Below are positions 27,494-36,298 of a stretch of DNA of 64,000 nt, piece by piece; the stretch's first letter is position 1; every line of letters begins with the position of its first letter. Made by a program: the position numbers and the translations under genes. The notes beneath the pieces are model-generated. The model worked only from the letters and a program-made list of their open reading frames with translations, was not told the origin of the DNA and ran no database searches. The stretch comes from CAIUGU01 sp963819685 (GTDB taxonomy: Bacteria > Pseudomonadota > Gammaproteobacteria > Steroidobacterales > Steroidobacteraceae): the NCBI GenBank assembly GCA_963819685.1, contig CAWFXI010000010.1, positions 186,001 through 250,000 of the forward strand, given 5' to 3'.

Positions 27494-27778
27494 AAACAGA
27501 ATCAGACACGCTCAAAGAAGCCACAAAGCACTTTCTTGCTCTCGCCGCGCTGATTGACGATTACAAAGGCTGCTTTTAACGTTAAGCCGTTGATTTTCAG
27601 GCTGGTCAGGAGATTCTCAGACCCACTGTTTATAGATGCGTCCAAGTGCTGCATACCACCAGAATCAGTTGACCCGAAACTTTGCAAATCTTTGTTTTTA
27701 AGCAGGTTACTTCACGTTAAATTCGCATGGTACGATCCGCGCCCTGAAGAGCGTAACCACGCGTTAACGTAGCCTTGT

Positions 27779-29053
27779 ATGACGGATGCCGACACCCTAA
27801 GTACTCAAGCAGAAGCGATTCGTGCGAGCGGAATCCTTGGCCGATCGAGCTTGACGCAACGGCTGTTCGATTTTCTCATCGAGTGCTCGCTCAAGGACAA
27901 GGTCCCGAAGGAAATCGAGGTCGCCATCGACGCGTTTGGACGTGGCGACAGCTTCGATGTGTCGCAGGATGCGGTGGTCCGCGTCTACATCCACAAGTTA
28001 CGTCGCAAGCTGGATGAGTACTATGCAGGTCCCGGGCAACACTCAACCTTCCGGATCGTCATTCCGCGCGGCGAGTATCGGCTCAGCGTAGCTCCGCAAT
28101 CCGCGCCGCTCGTCCCCGAGCCGCCGCCTGCCACACCGTCACCCTCCTGGCATCGTTGGGCAGGCCTGCTGCTGGGCCTGTCACTGCTGGTCAACCTCGC
28201 GCTGGTCCTGACCGGTCCGTTGCGCGTAGGCAAGCCTGCCGATCCTTTGCAGGAAGTTCGCGAGAGCGCGCTGTGGGCGCCTTTACTGGACGACGACCTG
28301 CCCATCTACATCGTTGCCGGTGACTACTACATTTTTGGTGAAGTGGATGAATTCCTGTCGGTCACCCGGCTCGTCCGGGACTTCAACATCAATTCCCGCC
28401 AGGATTTCGAAAGAGCAGTGCAGAGCAATCCAAAGCTGAATGAAAAATATCAGGACATGAATCTCGCTTACCTGCCAACAGCGAGCGCCTACGCGCTGCG
28501 CGAAGTCATGCCGGTGCTGGCCGTCGCCAACAACCGGGTGCGCGTCGTAATGGCTACAGAGGTGAACGCGGATCTCCTCAAATCCGGCCATGTGGTTTAC
28601 ATCGGCTACTTCAGCGGTATGGGCACGCTGAGCGAAGTGGTTTTCGCCGGTTCGCGGCTGGCGCCAGGGCTGTCATTCGACGAACTGAATGATCGCAAGA
28701 CAGGCACCGCTTACGTCAGCGACGTAGGCTCGGAACAGGGTCGGCTCAAGTATCGCGACTACGGCTATGTCTCCACGTTCCCTGGTCCCAGCGGCAACCA
28801 GTTCGTGATTCTGGCGGGCACTCGCGATATCGCCGTGATGCGGACAGCGAAGATCGCGACGCAGGTGAACACCCTGGGCGAGCTGCACGCACAGAAGTTG
28901 GAAACCGCGTTCGAAGCGCTTTACGAGGTTTACGGCTTCGAGCATACCGACATTGATGCCAAGCTCGTGTTTGCCGCGCGGCTCGATACGGCCGCCCATC
29001 TGGCGCGAAACAGCCGCCGAAGAATAACGCTGAAGCCGGCTATTGCAGGCTGA
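27779..29053 (+). CDS. Membrane-anchored winged-helix transcriptional regulator
   Basis: A 424-residue one-component regulator. Residues about 20-105 form an OmpR/ToxR-like winged helix of the type seen in large environmental sensor proteins (DAFGRGDSFDVSQDAVVRVYIHKLRRKLDEYY, shown here in part: VVRVYIHKLRRKLDEYY, then FRIVIPRGEYRL). A proline-rich linker leads to one membrane helix (residues 127-147), and about 270 residues lie on the far side, presumably as a periplasmic sensor (IYIVAGDYYIFGEVDEFLS). It may sense an envelope signal and act on nearby AACGTT palindromes; that link is inference. Its end overlaps the FKBP gene by 14 bases, convergently. Confidence 0.7.
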   Translation: MTDADTLSTQAEAIRASGILGRSSLTQRLFDFLIECSLKDKVPKEIEVAIDAFGRGDSFDVSQDAVVRVYIHKLRRKLDEYYAGPGQHSTFRIVIPRGEYRLSVAPQSAPLVPEPPPATPSPSWHRWAGLLLGLSLLVNLALVLTGPLRVGKPADPLQEVRESALWAPLLDDDLPIYIVAGDYYIFGEVDEFLSVTRLVRDFNINSRQDFERAVQSNPKLNEKYQDMNLAYLPTASAYALREVMPVLAVANNRVRVVMATEVNADLLKSGHVVYIGYFSGMGTLSEVVFAGSRLAPGLSFDELNDRKTGTAYVSDVGSEQGRLKYRDYGYVSTFPGPSGNQFVILAGTRDIAVMRTAKIATQVNTLGELHAQKLETAFEALYEVYGFEHTDIDAKLVFAARLDTAAHLARNSRRRITLKPAIAG

Positions 29054-29531
29054 GCAGCTCGACCTCGAATACCAGAGCTGCGCCGGGCGGGATCACGCCG
29101 CCGCCCGCTCCGCGCTCGCCATATCCGAGGTGTGACGGGATGATGAGTTGCCGCTTGCCGCCGACCTTCATGCCGGTCACTCCCTCATCCCAGCCTTTGA
29201 TCACCATGCCGGAATCGATCCGGAAGCGGAACGGGCGGCCGCGCTCGCGCGAGCTGTCGAACCTGGCTCCTCGATGATCCGCCGCGGCTGGATCGTACAG
29301 CCAACCCTCGTAGTGAACCTCGACAGTGGAGCCGGTGGCTGCCGCGGCACCTTCGCCTGCGACAACGTCAGTCACCTGCATCTCAGTGATAGCCGCCCAG
29401 GCGGTCGCTGCCGCTGACTGGTCGACCACCGGAGCAGGTTCATTCCGCTGACAGGCGGCAATACCCACCAGCGCAAGGCCGATGGCTGCAACAGCAATTC
29501 TCGAAGCTGAAGGATGCATGGCTTTCATCAC
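29040..29531 (-). CDS. FKBP-type peptidyl-prolyl cis-trans isomerase, lipoprotein
   Basis: A 163-residue prolyl isomerase that accelerates folding of periplasmic or envelope proteins. The signal peptide ends in the lipobox I-A-A-C27, so it is membrane-anchored. The FKBP domain is complete: VEVHYEGWLYD, ARFDSSRERGRPFRFRI, VIKGWDEGVTGMKVGGKRQL, PSHLGYGERG, then IPPGAALVFEVELL. It lies 5 bases downstream of htpG on the same strand, so the two folding factors may share a transcript. Confidence 0.9.
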   Translation of the reverse strand: MMKAMHPSASRIAVAAIGLALVGIAACQRNEPAPVVDQSAAATAWAAITEMQVTDVVAGEGAAAATGSTVEVHYEGWLYDPAAADHRGARFDSSRERGRPFRFRIDSGMVIKGWDEGVTGMKVGGKRQLIIPSHLGYGERGAGGGVIPPGAALVFEVELLSLQ

Positions 29532-29536
29532 GAGTG

Positions 29537-31462
29537 TTACTTGAGGGAAAGTAGCAGGCGGTTGAGGCGCTGGACAAAGGCGGACGGATCCGCAAGCTGC
29601 CCGCCCTCAGCAAGCGTCGCCTGATCGAACAACAGCAGCGCGAGATCGTCGAACTCGGCACCTTCAGGAAGCGCCTGCAGCCGGGTAAGCAGCGGATGTT
29701 GGGGATTGATCTCAAGCACCGGCTTCGACTGCGGTGGTTTCTGTCCTGCCGCCTCGAGAATGCGGCGCATCTGTGCGCCGAGATCGTGCTCACCCAGCAC
29801 CAGGCAAGCCGGCGACTCCGTCAGCCTCGATGTGACCGTAACGGCATCGACCTGACTGGCGAGCGTCTTCTGCAACCTGTCGGCCAGCGCCTTGTGTTCG
29901 CCTGTCAGTGACTGCTGCGATTGCTTCTCTTCCTCGGTCTGGATCGCCGACAGATCGAGAGTGCCGCGTGCAACATTGCGCAGCTTCTTGCCCTCGAACT
30001 CGCGGAAGTGGTCCATCAACCATTCGTCAACGCGATCCGACAGCAACAGTACCTCAATCCCCTTCTTCCTGAGCAGCTCGAGATGCGGGCTCGAGCGCGC
30101 GGCGGCGAGGGTTTCGGCCATGACGAAATAGATGGCTTCCTGACCCGGCTTCATGCGGGCGATGTAGTCGTCCAGGCCTACCGTCTGGGTGTCGCCCGCC
30201 GCGTCGGCGGTCTGAGTCGTGGCAAATCGCAGCAGTTTCGCGATCCGGTCGCGATTGGCATGATCCTCAACGGGTCCTTCCTTGAGAACATTGCCGAACT
30301 CCTTCCAGAAGGTGGCGTATTTCTCCGGCTCATCCTTGGCCAGCTTTGCCAGCATGTCGAGCACACGTCGGGAAATCGCGCTGCGAATGCTCTCGATCGC
30401 GGCATCGTCCTGCAGCATCTCCCGGGAAACATTCAGTGGCAGATCGGCCGAGTCGATGATTCCCTTGACGAATCGCAGGTACGACGGGAGGAATTGCTCG
30501 GCGTCATCGAGAATGAACACCCTGCGCACGTAGAGCTTGAGGCCCCGTGCCGCGTCGCGCTGCCAGAGATCGAAGGGTGCGCGCCCCGGGATATACAGCA
30601 GCGTCGTGTATTCCTTCGCCCCTTCGACACGGTTGTGGGCCCATGCAATGGGGTCGGCAAAGTCGTGCGTAACATGACGATAGAATTCGCGGTAGTCGTC
30701 GTCCTTGAGATCGCCGCGTGGCCGCGTCCACAGCGCCTGTGCGTGATTGATGGTCTCGAGGCCACCCTCGGCAGCGGCTTCTCCGGCCTGCGGCGCTGCA
30801 CGCATGCGAACCGGGAACGCAATATGGTCCGAATAGCGCCGCACGAGGGACTTCAGACGGAAATCATTGGCGAGCTCCCGTTCCCCTGCCTTCAGGTGCA
30901 GAACGATCGTGGTCCCTCTTGCGGACCGTTCGACGGTTTCCACCGCAAACTCACCCTCCCCATTCGACTCCCAATGCACCCCCTCGCTTGCCGGCAACCC
31001 CGCCCGGCGTGAAAACACTTCGACGCGATCTGCCACGATGAATGAAGAATAGAACCCCACACCGAACTGTCCGATCAGCTGGGCGTCCTTTTTCTGATCG
31101 CCCGTCATCCTGCCAAGGAACTCCGCAGTTCCAGACCGTGCAATCGTTCCCAGATGTTCGATGGCTTCCTGACGGCTCATGCCGATACCGTTGTCAGTCA
31201 GCGTGATGGTGCCCGCAGCCTCGTCAGCCTCAAGCCGGATACCGAGTTCCGGATCAGCTTCCAGCAGACCCGGGTCTGCCAGGCTCTCGAAACGCAGCTT
31301 GTCACAGGCGTCCGAGGCATTGGAAATGAGCTCGCGGAGAAAGATCTCCTTGTGGCTGTACAGCGAATGGATCATCAGCTTCAGAAGCTGCTTCACCTCA
31401 GCCTGAAATCCCAAGGTTTCCTTTTCGTGGGTTGCAGTCTGCATGTCATCGGCATTCGTCAT
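29537..31462 (-). CDS. htpG: Molecular chaperone HtpG (Hsp90)
   Basis: A 641-residue cytoplasmic Hsp90 chaperone. The ATPase domain motifs are intact (LRELISNASDACDKLRF, DNGIGMS, GQFGVGFYSSF), as are the middle domain (VRRVFILDD, LNVSREMLQ) and the C-terminal dimerisation part (LALLLFDQATLAEGGQL). I set the start at ATG 31462 because GGAG precedes it by about 8 bases and the upstream extension is not conserved-looking. The leader contains three strong hairpins (31569-31696), which could give heat- or structure-dependent control. Confidence 0.92.
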   Translation of the reverse strand: MTNADDMQTATHEKETLGFQAEVKQLLKLMIHSLYSHKEIFLRELISNASDACDKLRFESLADPGLLEADPELGIRLEADEAAGTITLTDNGIGMSRQEAIEHLGTIARSGTAEFLGRMTGDQKKDAQLIGQFGVGFYSSFIVADRVEVFSRRAGLPASEGVHWESNGEGEFAVETVERSARGTTIVLHLKAGERELANDFRLKSLVRRYSDHIAFPVRMRAAPQAGEAAAEGGLETINHAQALWTRPRGDLKDDDYREFYRHVTHDFADPIAWAHNRVEGAKEYTTLLYIPGRAPFDLWQRDAARGLKLYVRRVFILDDAEQFLPSYLRFVKGIIDSADLPLNVSREMLQDDAAIESIRSAISRRVLDMLAKLAKDEPEKYATFWKEFGNVLKEGPVEDHANRDRIAKLLRFATTQTADAAGDTQTVGLDDYIARMKPGQEAIYFVMAETLAAARSSPHLELLRKKGIEVLLLSDRVDEWLMDHFREFEGKKLRNVARGTLDLSAIQTEEEKQSQQSLTGEHKALADRLQKTLASQVDAVTVTSRLTESPACLVLGEHDLGAQMRRILEAAGQKPPQSKPVLEINPQHPLLTRLQALPEGAEFDDLALLLFDQATLAEGGQLADPSAFVQRLNRLLLSLK

Positions 31463-31568
31463 CTCGATCTCCGGATCAAAGCGAGGCATCTCTGACAGAT
31501 TGATGCAAAAGCCTGTCCGTGTCTCTTGCATCTGGATGCCAGCGAAAGGCGTGGTTTTCACTGGCTCC

Positions 31569-31696
31569 CGAAATCAACGAGTTGGAACTCGTCGATTTCG
31601 CCGAGTCGTCCGTGGCTCGGGGCATCAGGGTGCTGCAATGAGATTTGCAGCACCCTGCTAGATGGGGCAGCCGCGAGCCGGTTCAAGTCGGACTCG
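31569..31696. other. Three-hairpin structured region upstream of htpG
   Basis: Three stems follow each other in the 324-base gap before htpG. The first, 31569-31600, is 14 pairs with one mismatch (CGAAATC...GATTTCG outer arm). The second, 31626-31657, is a perfect 12-pair stem with an 8-base loop (CAGGGTGCTGCA / TGCAGCACCCTG). The third, 31673-31696, has an 8-pair stem with a bulged A and a GTTCAAGT loop that superficially resembles a tRNA T-arm. None has a T tract. It may be a leader RNA or a small RNA gene. Confidence 0.45.
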
Positions 31697-31786
31697 CCAC
31701 CCCAAGGGGCCGCAATTCAATCAGAAGTCGTGCCGCAGAGCCACCGAAAGGCAGGGGTGGCGGGGCAACTAGAACGCGGGGACGGG

Positions 31787-32014
31787 TCAGATGCCCCGCA
31801 GGGGGGAGTCCCGGAGCAGGCGGCGGCGAGCGCGCCCGAGCAACGTCGCGCTCAACAGCACCGCAATGGCTGGCACGGGGAAGCGCAGGAAGATGAAGCC
31901 GGTCGCAAGCAACAAAGCAACCGCAAGCAGCACTCCCACTATCCGCGGCCACAGCGATCGCAGCACCGCGACGGCGTCATCGATCTCATCGAAAAGTAGC
32001 AGGAATACTTCCAT
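31787..32014 (-). CDS. Small hypothetical membrane protein
   Basis: A 75-residue frame with an acidic N-terminus (FDEIDDAVAVLRSLWPR), two closely spaced hydrophobic helices (IVGVLLAVALLLATGFIFL and VPAIAVLLSATLL) and a basic tail (GRARRRLLRD) consistent with the positive-inside rule. No family is recognised. It sits upstream of the htpG leader on the same strand and divergent from the ParA-like gene. Confidence 0.5.
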   Translation of the reverse strand: MEVFLLLFDEIDDAVAVLRSLWPRIVGVLLAVALLLATGFIFLRFPVPAIAVLLSATLLGRARRRLLRDSPLRGI

Positions 32015-32206
32015 GAAACTGCCTGTAGCGGGGTTAAGGCAATCTAACGGAGCTCGGGGTTCGCCGATGTGAGGCGCCTCTCAGCGGCGACTGACGGTCG
32101 GGTATCGGAAGACGGTGCACCACGATCTTCCATGCAGGGTCTTGAGGATCGAATCGCCGGGCTGCTTGCTTGCATGCCGCGTTGCCTCTGCGTACGCTCG
32201 AAAGCC

Positions 32207-33004
32207 GTGACACTTCAAGCCACTCCGTTGCAGGCCCAGGCCGCCGAGCCACCGCAGAGAATCGTGGTGCTTAACCCCAAGGGCGGGTCTGGCAAGACGA
32301 CGATCGCGACCAATCTCGCCAGCTATTTCGCAGTGCAGGGGCTGAAACCAACCCTCATGGACTTTGATCCACAGGGCTCTAGCTGGCGCTGGGTCCGCAA
32401 GCGGATCAATACCAGTCCCGCGATCCACGGTATCGCGGCGTTCGAGCGAAATTCCCGGGTCACTCGCTCCTTTGCATTACGCATTCCGCAGGAGTGTCAG
32501 CGCGTTGTCATCGATACGCCTGCAGCGCTCGTGGCACAGTCAATGCCGGACCTCACGCGGCAGGCCACGGCCATCCTGGTGCCGGTACTACCCTCCGACA
32601 TCGACATCCATGCAGCCGCCCGCTGCATTTCGAATCTGCTGCTGGTCGCAAAGATCCGGCGATCGGATCAGCGCATCGGCGTGATTGCCAACCGCGTGAA
32701 GAAACACACGCTTGTGTATGCCTCCCTGATGCGGTTCCTCGAATCCCTGAAGATTCCCGTCGTGGCGACCTTAAGGGATTCACAGGCTTACATTCGCGCC
32801 GCAGAAACCGGAGTCGGGATCTTCGAGATGAAGGCAGCGCTGGTGCAGGATGACCTGACGCAATGGCAGCCGCTGGTGGATTGGCTGGCGAAACGCGAGC
32901 CCAAGACCGAATCAGGAAATCCGCTGGTACGTGCCGCAGTATCCGGCACAGATACCGGTTCCTACCTGAGTGAGCCGTTGCGGCGGGATGACGTGATGAC
33001 GTAA
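32207..33004 (+). CDS. ParA-family ATPase (orphan)
   Basis: A cytoplasmic MinD/ParA-type ATPase of about 265 residues. It has a deviant Walker A (NPKGGSGKTTIATNLA), switch I-like DFDPQGSSWRW and Walker B (RVVIDTPAAL). Such proteins position plasmids, chromosomes or protein complexes by gradients on the nucleoid or membrane. There is no ParB or centromere-like repeat nearby, so it is an orphan, perhaps for polar or cellulose-type machinery. The start is unsure: I chose GTG 32207, but ATG 32132 or 32174 in the same frame are possible, none with a clear ribosome site. Confidence 0.75.
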   Translation: MTLQATPLQAQAAEPPQRIVVLNPKGGSGKTTIATNLASYFAVQGLKPTLMDFDPQGSSWRWVRKRINTSPAIHGIAAFERNSRVTRSFALRIPQECQRVVIDTPAALVAQSMPDLTRQATAILVPVLPSDIDIHAAARCISNLLLVAKIRRSDQRIGVIANRVKKHTLVYASLMRFLESLKIPVVATLRDSQAYIRAAETGVGIFEMKAALVQDDLTQWQPLVDWLAKREPKTESGNPLVRAAVSGTDTGSYLSEPLRRDDVMT

Positions 33005-33095
33005 CGGCGAAATGGCGTGATGCGTGTGAGTAGGGACGTAGAAGACAGTGCAGATCAATCCGACGTAACGTCAACACCCCGTCACGTCTCCACTT

Positions 33096-33341
33096 CTACT
33101 TGTCCTTATCCCAACTGTTCTTGACCCGATCGGCCCAACTCTTGTAGCTGCTCCAGCTGTGCAACGAACCCGTGATGGCAGCATGTCGGGCGTTGGAAGG
33201 GGGTGGGCGATTGAGCCAGTTTCGTTGTCCGTCCCAGCGCTCCTTGGGCGCCGGAGTCTTCGGCTTTGGCACTACATCATCGCCCATCCAGATCCGGGAC
33301 CCGGTGGGCCCGGCAGGATCATCTGCCTTTCGATCGACCAT
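33096..33341 (-). CDS. Small hypothetical protein
   Basis: An 81-residue polar protein without signal or membrane segment. Its second half has a distinct Trp/Ser-rich pattern (RWDGQRNWLNRPPPSN, HSWSSYKSWADRVKNSWDKD), which looks constrained rather than random. No family is recognised. It is convergent with the ParA-like gene. About 190 bases to its right (33342-33532) contain nothing I can support. Confidence 0.45.
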   Translation of the reverse strand: MVDRKADDPAGPTGSRIWMGDDVVPKPKTPAPKERWDGQRNWLNRPPPSNARHAAITGSLHSWSSYKSWADRVKNSWDKDK

Positions 33342-33532
33342 ATGCTGCTACTCGGTGACTGTCGCCCTTGCGGTGCCGACGTGGAAGGGTCGACTGCAAA
33401 GTACGCATACGGGGTCTGGCGCGGTGAGGAACTGGGTCACACACGAACACTGCTGCGAGCGGACTGCGACGAGCGTCGCCGATTACGTGTTAAATGACAC
33501 CGGCAATGCGATGCAAAGCGCATCGCTGACCT

Positions 33533-34233
33533 TCACGTTTCCTTCAGCAGCACGGCGAACGCGGGTTTGATCTCTTCCAGGAGTTCTTCGATTGCTGCAG
33601 GCACCAGTGTCACCAGGACGTCCAGCAGCACGATCGCATTCACGATGGCATCCTGCCGGCTGGCTGCCCTGAGCCGCTGTGCCATGCCCTTGTTGACGGC
33701 ATGCAGGCCTTCGTAGACCCGTTCCAGCCCATTGAGCCCGGGTTCGGGCTGCCCCCCTCCTTGGCAGCAAAATGCCTCGCCATCAGGTACATCGCGGCAA
33801 CTCGATAGGCTGTTTCGGTCTCGCTGGAAAACGGCAAGTGAAACCTGGCCATTGGACGGAAGACGGCCGTCTTTGGACAGCCGCTGGAGGCCATGATCAA
33901 CCCGATCAGAGACGCAAGCCCCTGCTGCGCGGATAGCTGCGCACTGACTGCCCGCTCGTCAGTCTCGACCACGACCCGGACCTGGTCGTAGGAGACGAGA
34001 TCGGTGAATCGGTCAATGACGCCGGCCAGGTGCAGCGCTGCCGGGCAACGCGAGTCCGCCGTCACTTGCAGCGGACAGCTGTGGCATTGATGAAATCCGA
34101 GGCGAGTCCAGTCGGGTGGCCTGGCCATCGGCGGCGTCACGAGCGCTGCCGTGTCCCGGTCGAGCTCCAGCGAAAACAGATGCGTCTGTCCGTCGGGTAG
34201 CTCGAAACGGTAGCGGACCGGAACGGTACTCAC
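33533..34233 (-). pseudogene. Conserved hypothetical protein (DUF6901-like), frameshift in a G6 tract
   Basis: A cytoplasmic protein of about 233 residues after repair. The N-terminal half is beta-rich (VPVRYRFELPDG, HLFSLELDRD), then FHQCHSCPLQ with three clustered Cys/His residues and a helical C-terminal part (VVVETDERAVSAQLSAQQGL; GLNGLERVYEGLHAVNKGMAQR; PAAIEELLEEIKPAFAVLL). The frame breaks at a run of six G (33752-33757, C on the plus strand); a seventh G restores it, so this is the one -1 shift in the window. GTG 34233 overlaps the ppnN stop, so it is co-translated with ppnN. The family assignment is tentative. Confidence 0.55.
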
Positions 34234-35645
34234 AATTTCAGTCGATAACAGGGGCGATACTCACCAGCGAGTTTCATGCGCCGTTGCGCGACGAAAGACG
34301 CCAGGAGCTGATCGAGCAGCTCCACGATGTCTCGATCGCCCTCAAGTTCGAAGGGACCAAATTCCTCAATGGCACGAATGCCGCTTTCCTTGACGTTGCC
34401 CGACACGATTCCCGAAAACGCCCGACGCAGATTGGCGGCCAGTACGTGAGGCTGGAGATCGCGCCTGAGCTCCAGCTTTGCCATCGCTTCATGGGTCGCC
34501 TCGAACGGATGCTGGAATTCCGAGGGGATGCGCAGCAGCCAGTTGAAGTTGTAGGCATCGCTCCTCGCACGCCTGGAGTGACGGACTGCCTCGAGGCCCT
34601 GGACCATCTGCCTGGCTGCCTGGGCCTGATCGCCGACGACAATGGAATAACGTTCACGCGCCTTGGGGCCCAGTGTTGCCCCGATGAAAGCATCGATCTG
34701 CCGGAAGTAGTCGGCCGAGGACGCTGGCCCGGTAAAGACGACCGGCAGCGGCTGATCGGCGTTTTCCGGATCGAGCAGGATACCGAGCAGGTAGAGAATT
34801 TCTTCAGCCGTTCCCGCACCGCCCGGGAACACCAGGATGCCGTGACCTGTCCGCACAAACGCCTCGAGGCGCTTTTCGATGTCGGGCATGATCACGAGCT
34901 GATTGACGATGGGATTGGGCGGCTCCGCTGCGATGATGCCGGGCTCTGTCATGCCGATGTAGCGGCCATCGCGGATGCGCTGCTTGGCATGGCCGATTGC
35001 GGCGCCTTTCATGGGACCCTTCATCGCACCGGGTCCGCAACCGGTACAGATGTTCAGTCCCCTCAAGCCGAGCTCATAACCCACTTTCTTCGTATAGTCG
35101 TACTCGGCCGCCGCAATCGAATGCCCGCCCCAGCAGACGACGAGATTCGCCCCGCTCTTCTGATCGAGAATCCGGGCATTGCGCAGGATGTGATAGACCG
35201 CATTGGTGATGCTGCCGGGATCGTCGAGATCGAACCGGCCGCTGCCCAGCACGGCATCATGGATGTAGATGATGTCACGCAGCACCGCAAACAGATGTTC
35301 CTTGATGCCGCGGATCATCTGGCCGTCGACGAATGCGCCTGCTGGCGCATTGCGCAGCTCCAGTTTCACACCCCAGGCCTGACGGCCGATGCGGATATCA
35401 AAATCCCGGTACTTCTCGAACAGGGCTTTGGCGTCGTCAGTCTCGGACCCTGAGGTCAGCACAGCCAGGGCGCATTGGCGAAACAGCTGGTAGATACCGC
35501 CTCGACCCGCGGAGAGGAGCTGATTGACCTCGCGTTGGGACAGGTTTTCAAGGCTGCCGAGGGGCGATACCCGCGCATCGACCAGATCCTCTGGATCGAC
35601 CTGCGTGATGGAGACGGACGTGAGCGCCTGGTTGCCCTCGGTCAC
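34230..35645 (-). CDS. ppnN: Pyrimidine/purine nucleotide 5'-monophosphate nucleosidase PpnN
   Basis: A 471-residue LOG-family enzyme of the PpnN (YgdH) type, which splits nucleoside monophosphates into base and ribose-5-phosphate and in E. coli is stimulated by (p)ppGpp (established for the family). The catalytic LOG motif P-G-G-A-G-T-A-E-E is present, with CTGCGPGAMKGPMKGA upstream and the additional N- and C-terminal domains that distinguish PpnN from short LOG proteins. Its start overlaps the stop of the L,D-transpeptidase gene and its stop overlaps the next gene, so all three are translationally coupled. Confidence 0.9.
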   Translation of the reverse strand: MTEGNQALTSVSITQVDPEDLVDARVSPLGSLENLSQREVNQLLSAGRGGIYQLFRQCALAVLTSGSETDDAKALFEKYRDFDIRIGRQAWGVKLELRNAPAGAFVDGQMIRGIKEHLFAVLRDIIYIHDAVLGSGRFDLDDPGSITNAVYHILRNARILDQKSGANLVVCWGGHSIAAAEYDYTKKVGYELGLRGLNICTGCGPGAMKGPMKGAAIGHAKQRIRDGRYIGMTEPGIIAAEPPNPIVNQLVIMPDIEKRLEAFVRTGHGILVFPGGAGTAEEILYLLGILLDPENADQPLPVVFTGPASSADYFRQIDAFIGATLGPKARERYSIVVGDQAQAARQMVQGLEAVRHSRRARSDAYNFNWLLRIPSEFQHPFEATHEAMAKLELRRDLQPHVLAANLRRAFSGIVSGNVKESGIRAIEEFGPFELEGDRDIVELLDQLLASFVAQRRMKLAGEYRPCYRLKL

Positions 35646-36226
35646 GGAACGATCTCGATGGGCGTGTCGGGCGGCGTCATCATCCAGATCTCAACCATGT
35701 CGGAGTTGGACACCGCGATACAGCCATCGGTCCAGTCATTGCGCAGGTAGAAGTCCGTCGCCTTGCGCGGCGAATTCGGCAAACCGTGAATCATGATATT
35801 GCCGCCCGGACGCACTCCCCGCTTGCGGGCACGCGCCACATCGTCCTCGTTCGGGTAGGACACTTCGAGCGACAGGAAGTATTCGCTGCGGGGATTGCGG
35901 CGAATCAGGCGGTACTTGCCTTCGGGGGTACGGAAATCCCCTTCCTGCAGCTTGTGCCCATCCGGACTCAGGCCGAGAGAGATGCGATAGGAGCGCAGGA
36001 TCTCGCCCTGGCGCATGAGGTACATGCGACGTTCGCGCTTCCGTACCAGAATGTTGTCAACGGCAGGCAGGCCAAAATCGGAAACGACCCGCGGCGGTGC
36101 TGTGGCTTCACCGGGTGTCTCGGCCACTGCATCTCCGGCAGACACCGATCCCGGAACGCACAGTCCCAGCAGGACGCACGTCAGACTGGCGCGAACAAAG
36201 GTCGGCAACCTCATGCCTGAACTCAT
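35642..36226 (-). CDS. L,D-transpeptidase family protein (YkuD/ErfK-like)
   Basis: About 194 residues with a signal peptide (SLTCVLLGLCVPGSVSAG) and a YkuD catalytic domain. HGLPNSPRKAT supplies the conserved His, and D-W-T-D-G-C-I-A-V-S-N holds the catalytic Cys. These enzymes cross-link peptidoglycan or attach proteins to it in the periplasm. I use ATG 36226, 12 bases after a predicted transcription start; ATG 36214 is also possible. It is followed by overlapping ppnN, an unusual pairing of wall and nucleotide metabolism. Confidence 0.85.
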   Translation of the reverse strand: MSSGMRLPTFVRASLTCVLLGLCVPGSVSAGDAVAETPGEATAPPRVVSDFGLPAVDNILVRKRERRMYLMRQGEILRSYRISLGLSPDGHKLQEGDFRTPEGKYRLIRRNPRSEYFLSLEVSYPNEDDVARARKRGVRPGGNIMIHGLPNSPRKATDFYLRNDWTDGCIAVSNSDMVEIWMMTPPDTPIEIVP

Positions 36227-36244
36227 ATTTCCCATATTAACTAC

Positions 36245-36250
36245 ATTATA
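36245..36250 (-). promoter_or_regulatory. -10 element for the L,D-transpeptidase operon
   Basis: A perfect TATAAT on the minus strand lies about 19 bases before ATG 36226 in a 33-base AT-rich stretch. No good -35 box is seen at 16-18 bases, so the promoter may rely on an extended or factor-dependent mechanism. Confidence 0.45.
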
Positions 36251-36298
36251 GACAGGGAGTGGCATCGATGGGGCGACGCCAAACAGCGACGTACTCGT

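Larger units (their letters stand above)
26987..27778. other. 792-base intergenic region with AACGTT motifs and a decayed reading frame
   Basis: No confident gene is present. The region holds AACGTT-type palindromes (27200-27209, 27576-27585), an AT-richer stretch from about 27570 to 27740, and a possible promoter for the downstream regulator (TTACTT ... TACGAT around 27705-27735). Fragments of coding-like sequence occur at 27371-27493. Minus-strand frames here are rich in Arg and Cys and look like shadows. Confidence 0.5.

Noticed and set aside
26991..27524. 177-codon minus-strand frame in the gap before the membrane regulator
   Set aside because: Cys/Arg/Pro-rich sequence without family features and no ribosome site; left as intergenic.
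31673..31700. tRNA-like T-arm (GGTTCAAGTC) near htpG
   Set aside because: No matching acceptor, D-arm or anticodon arm could be drawn around it; only a hairpin with a bulge is supported.
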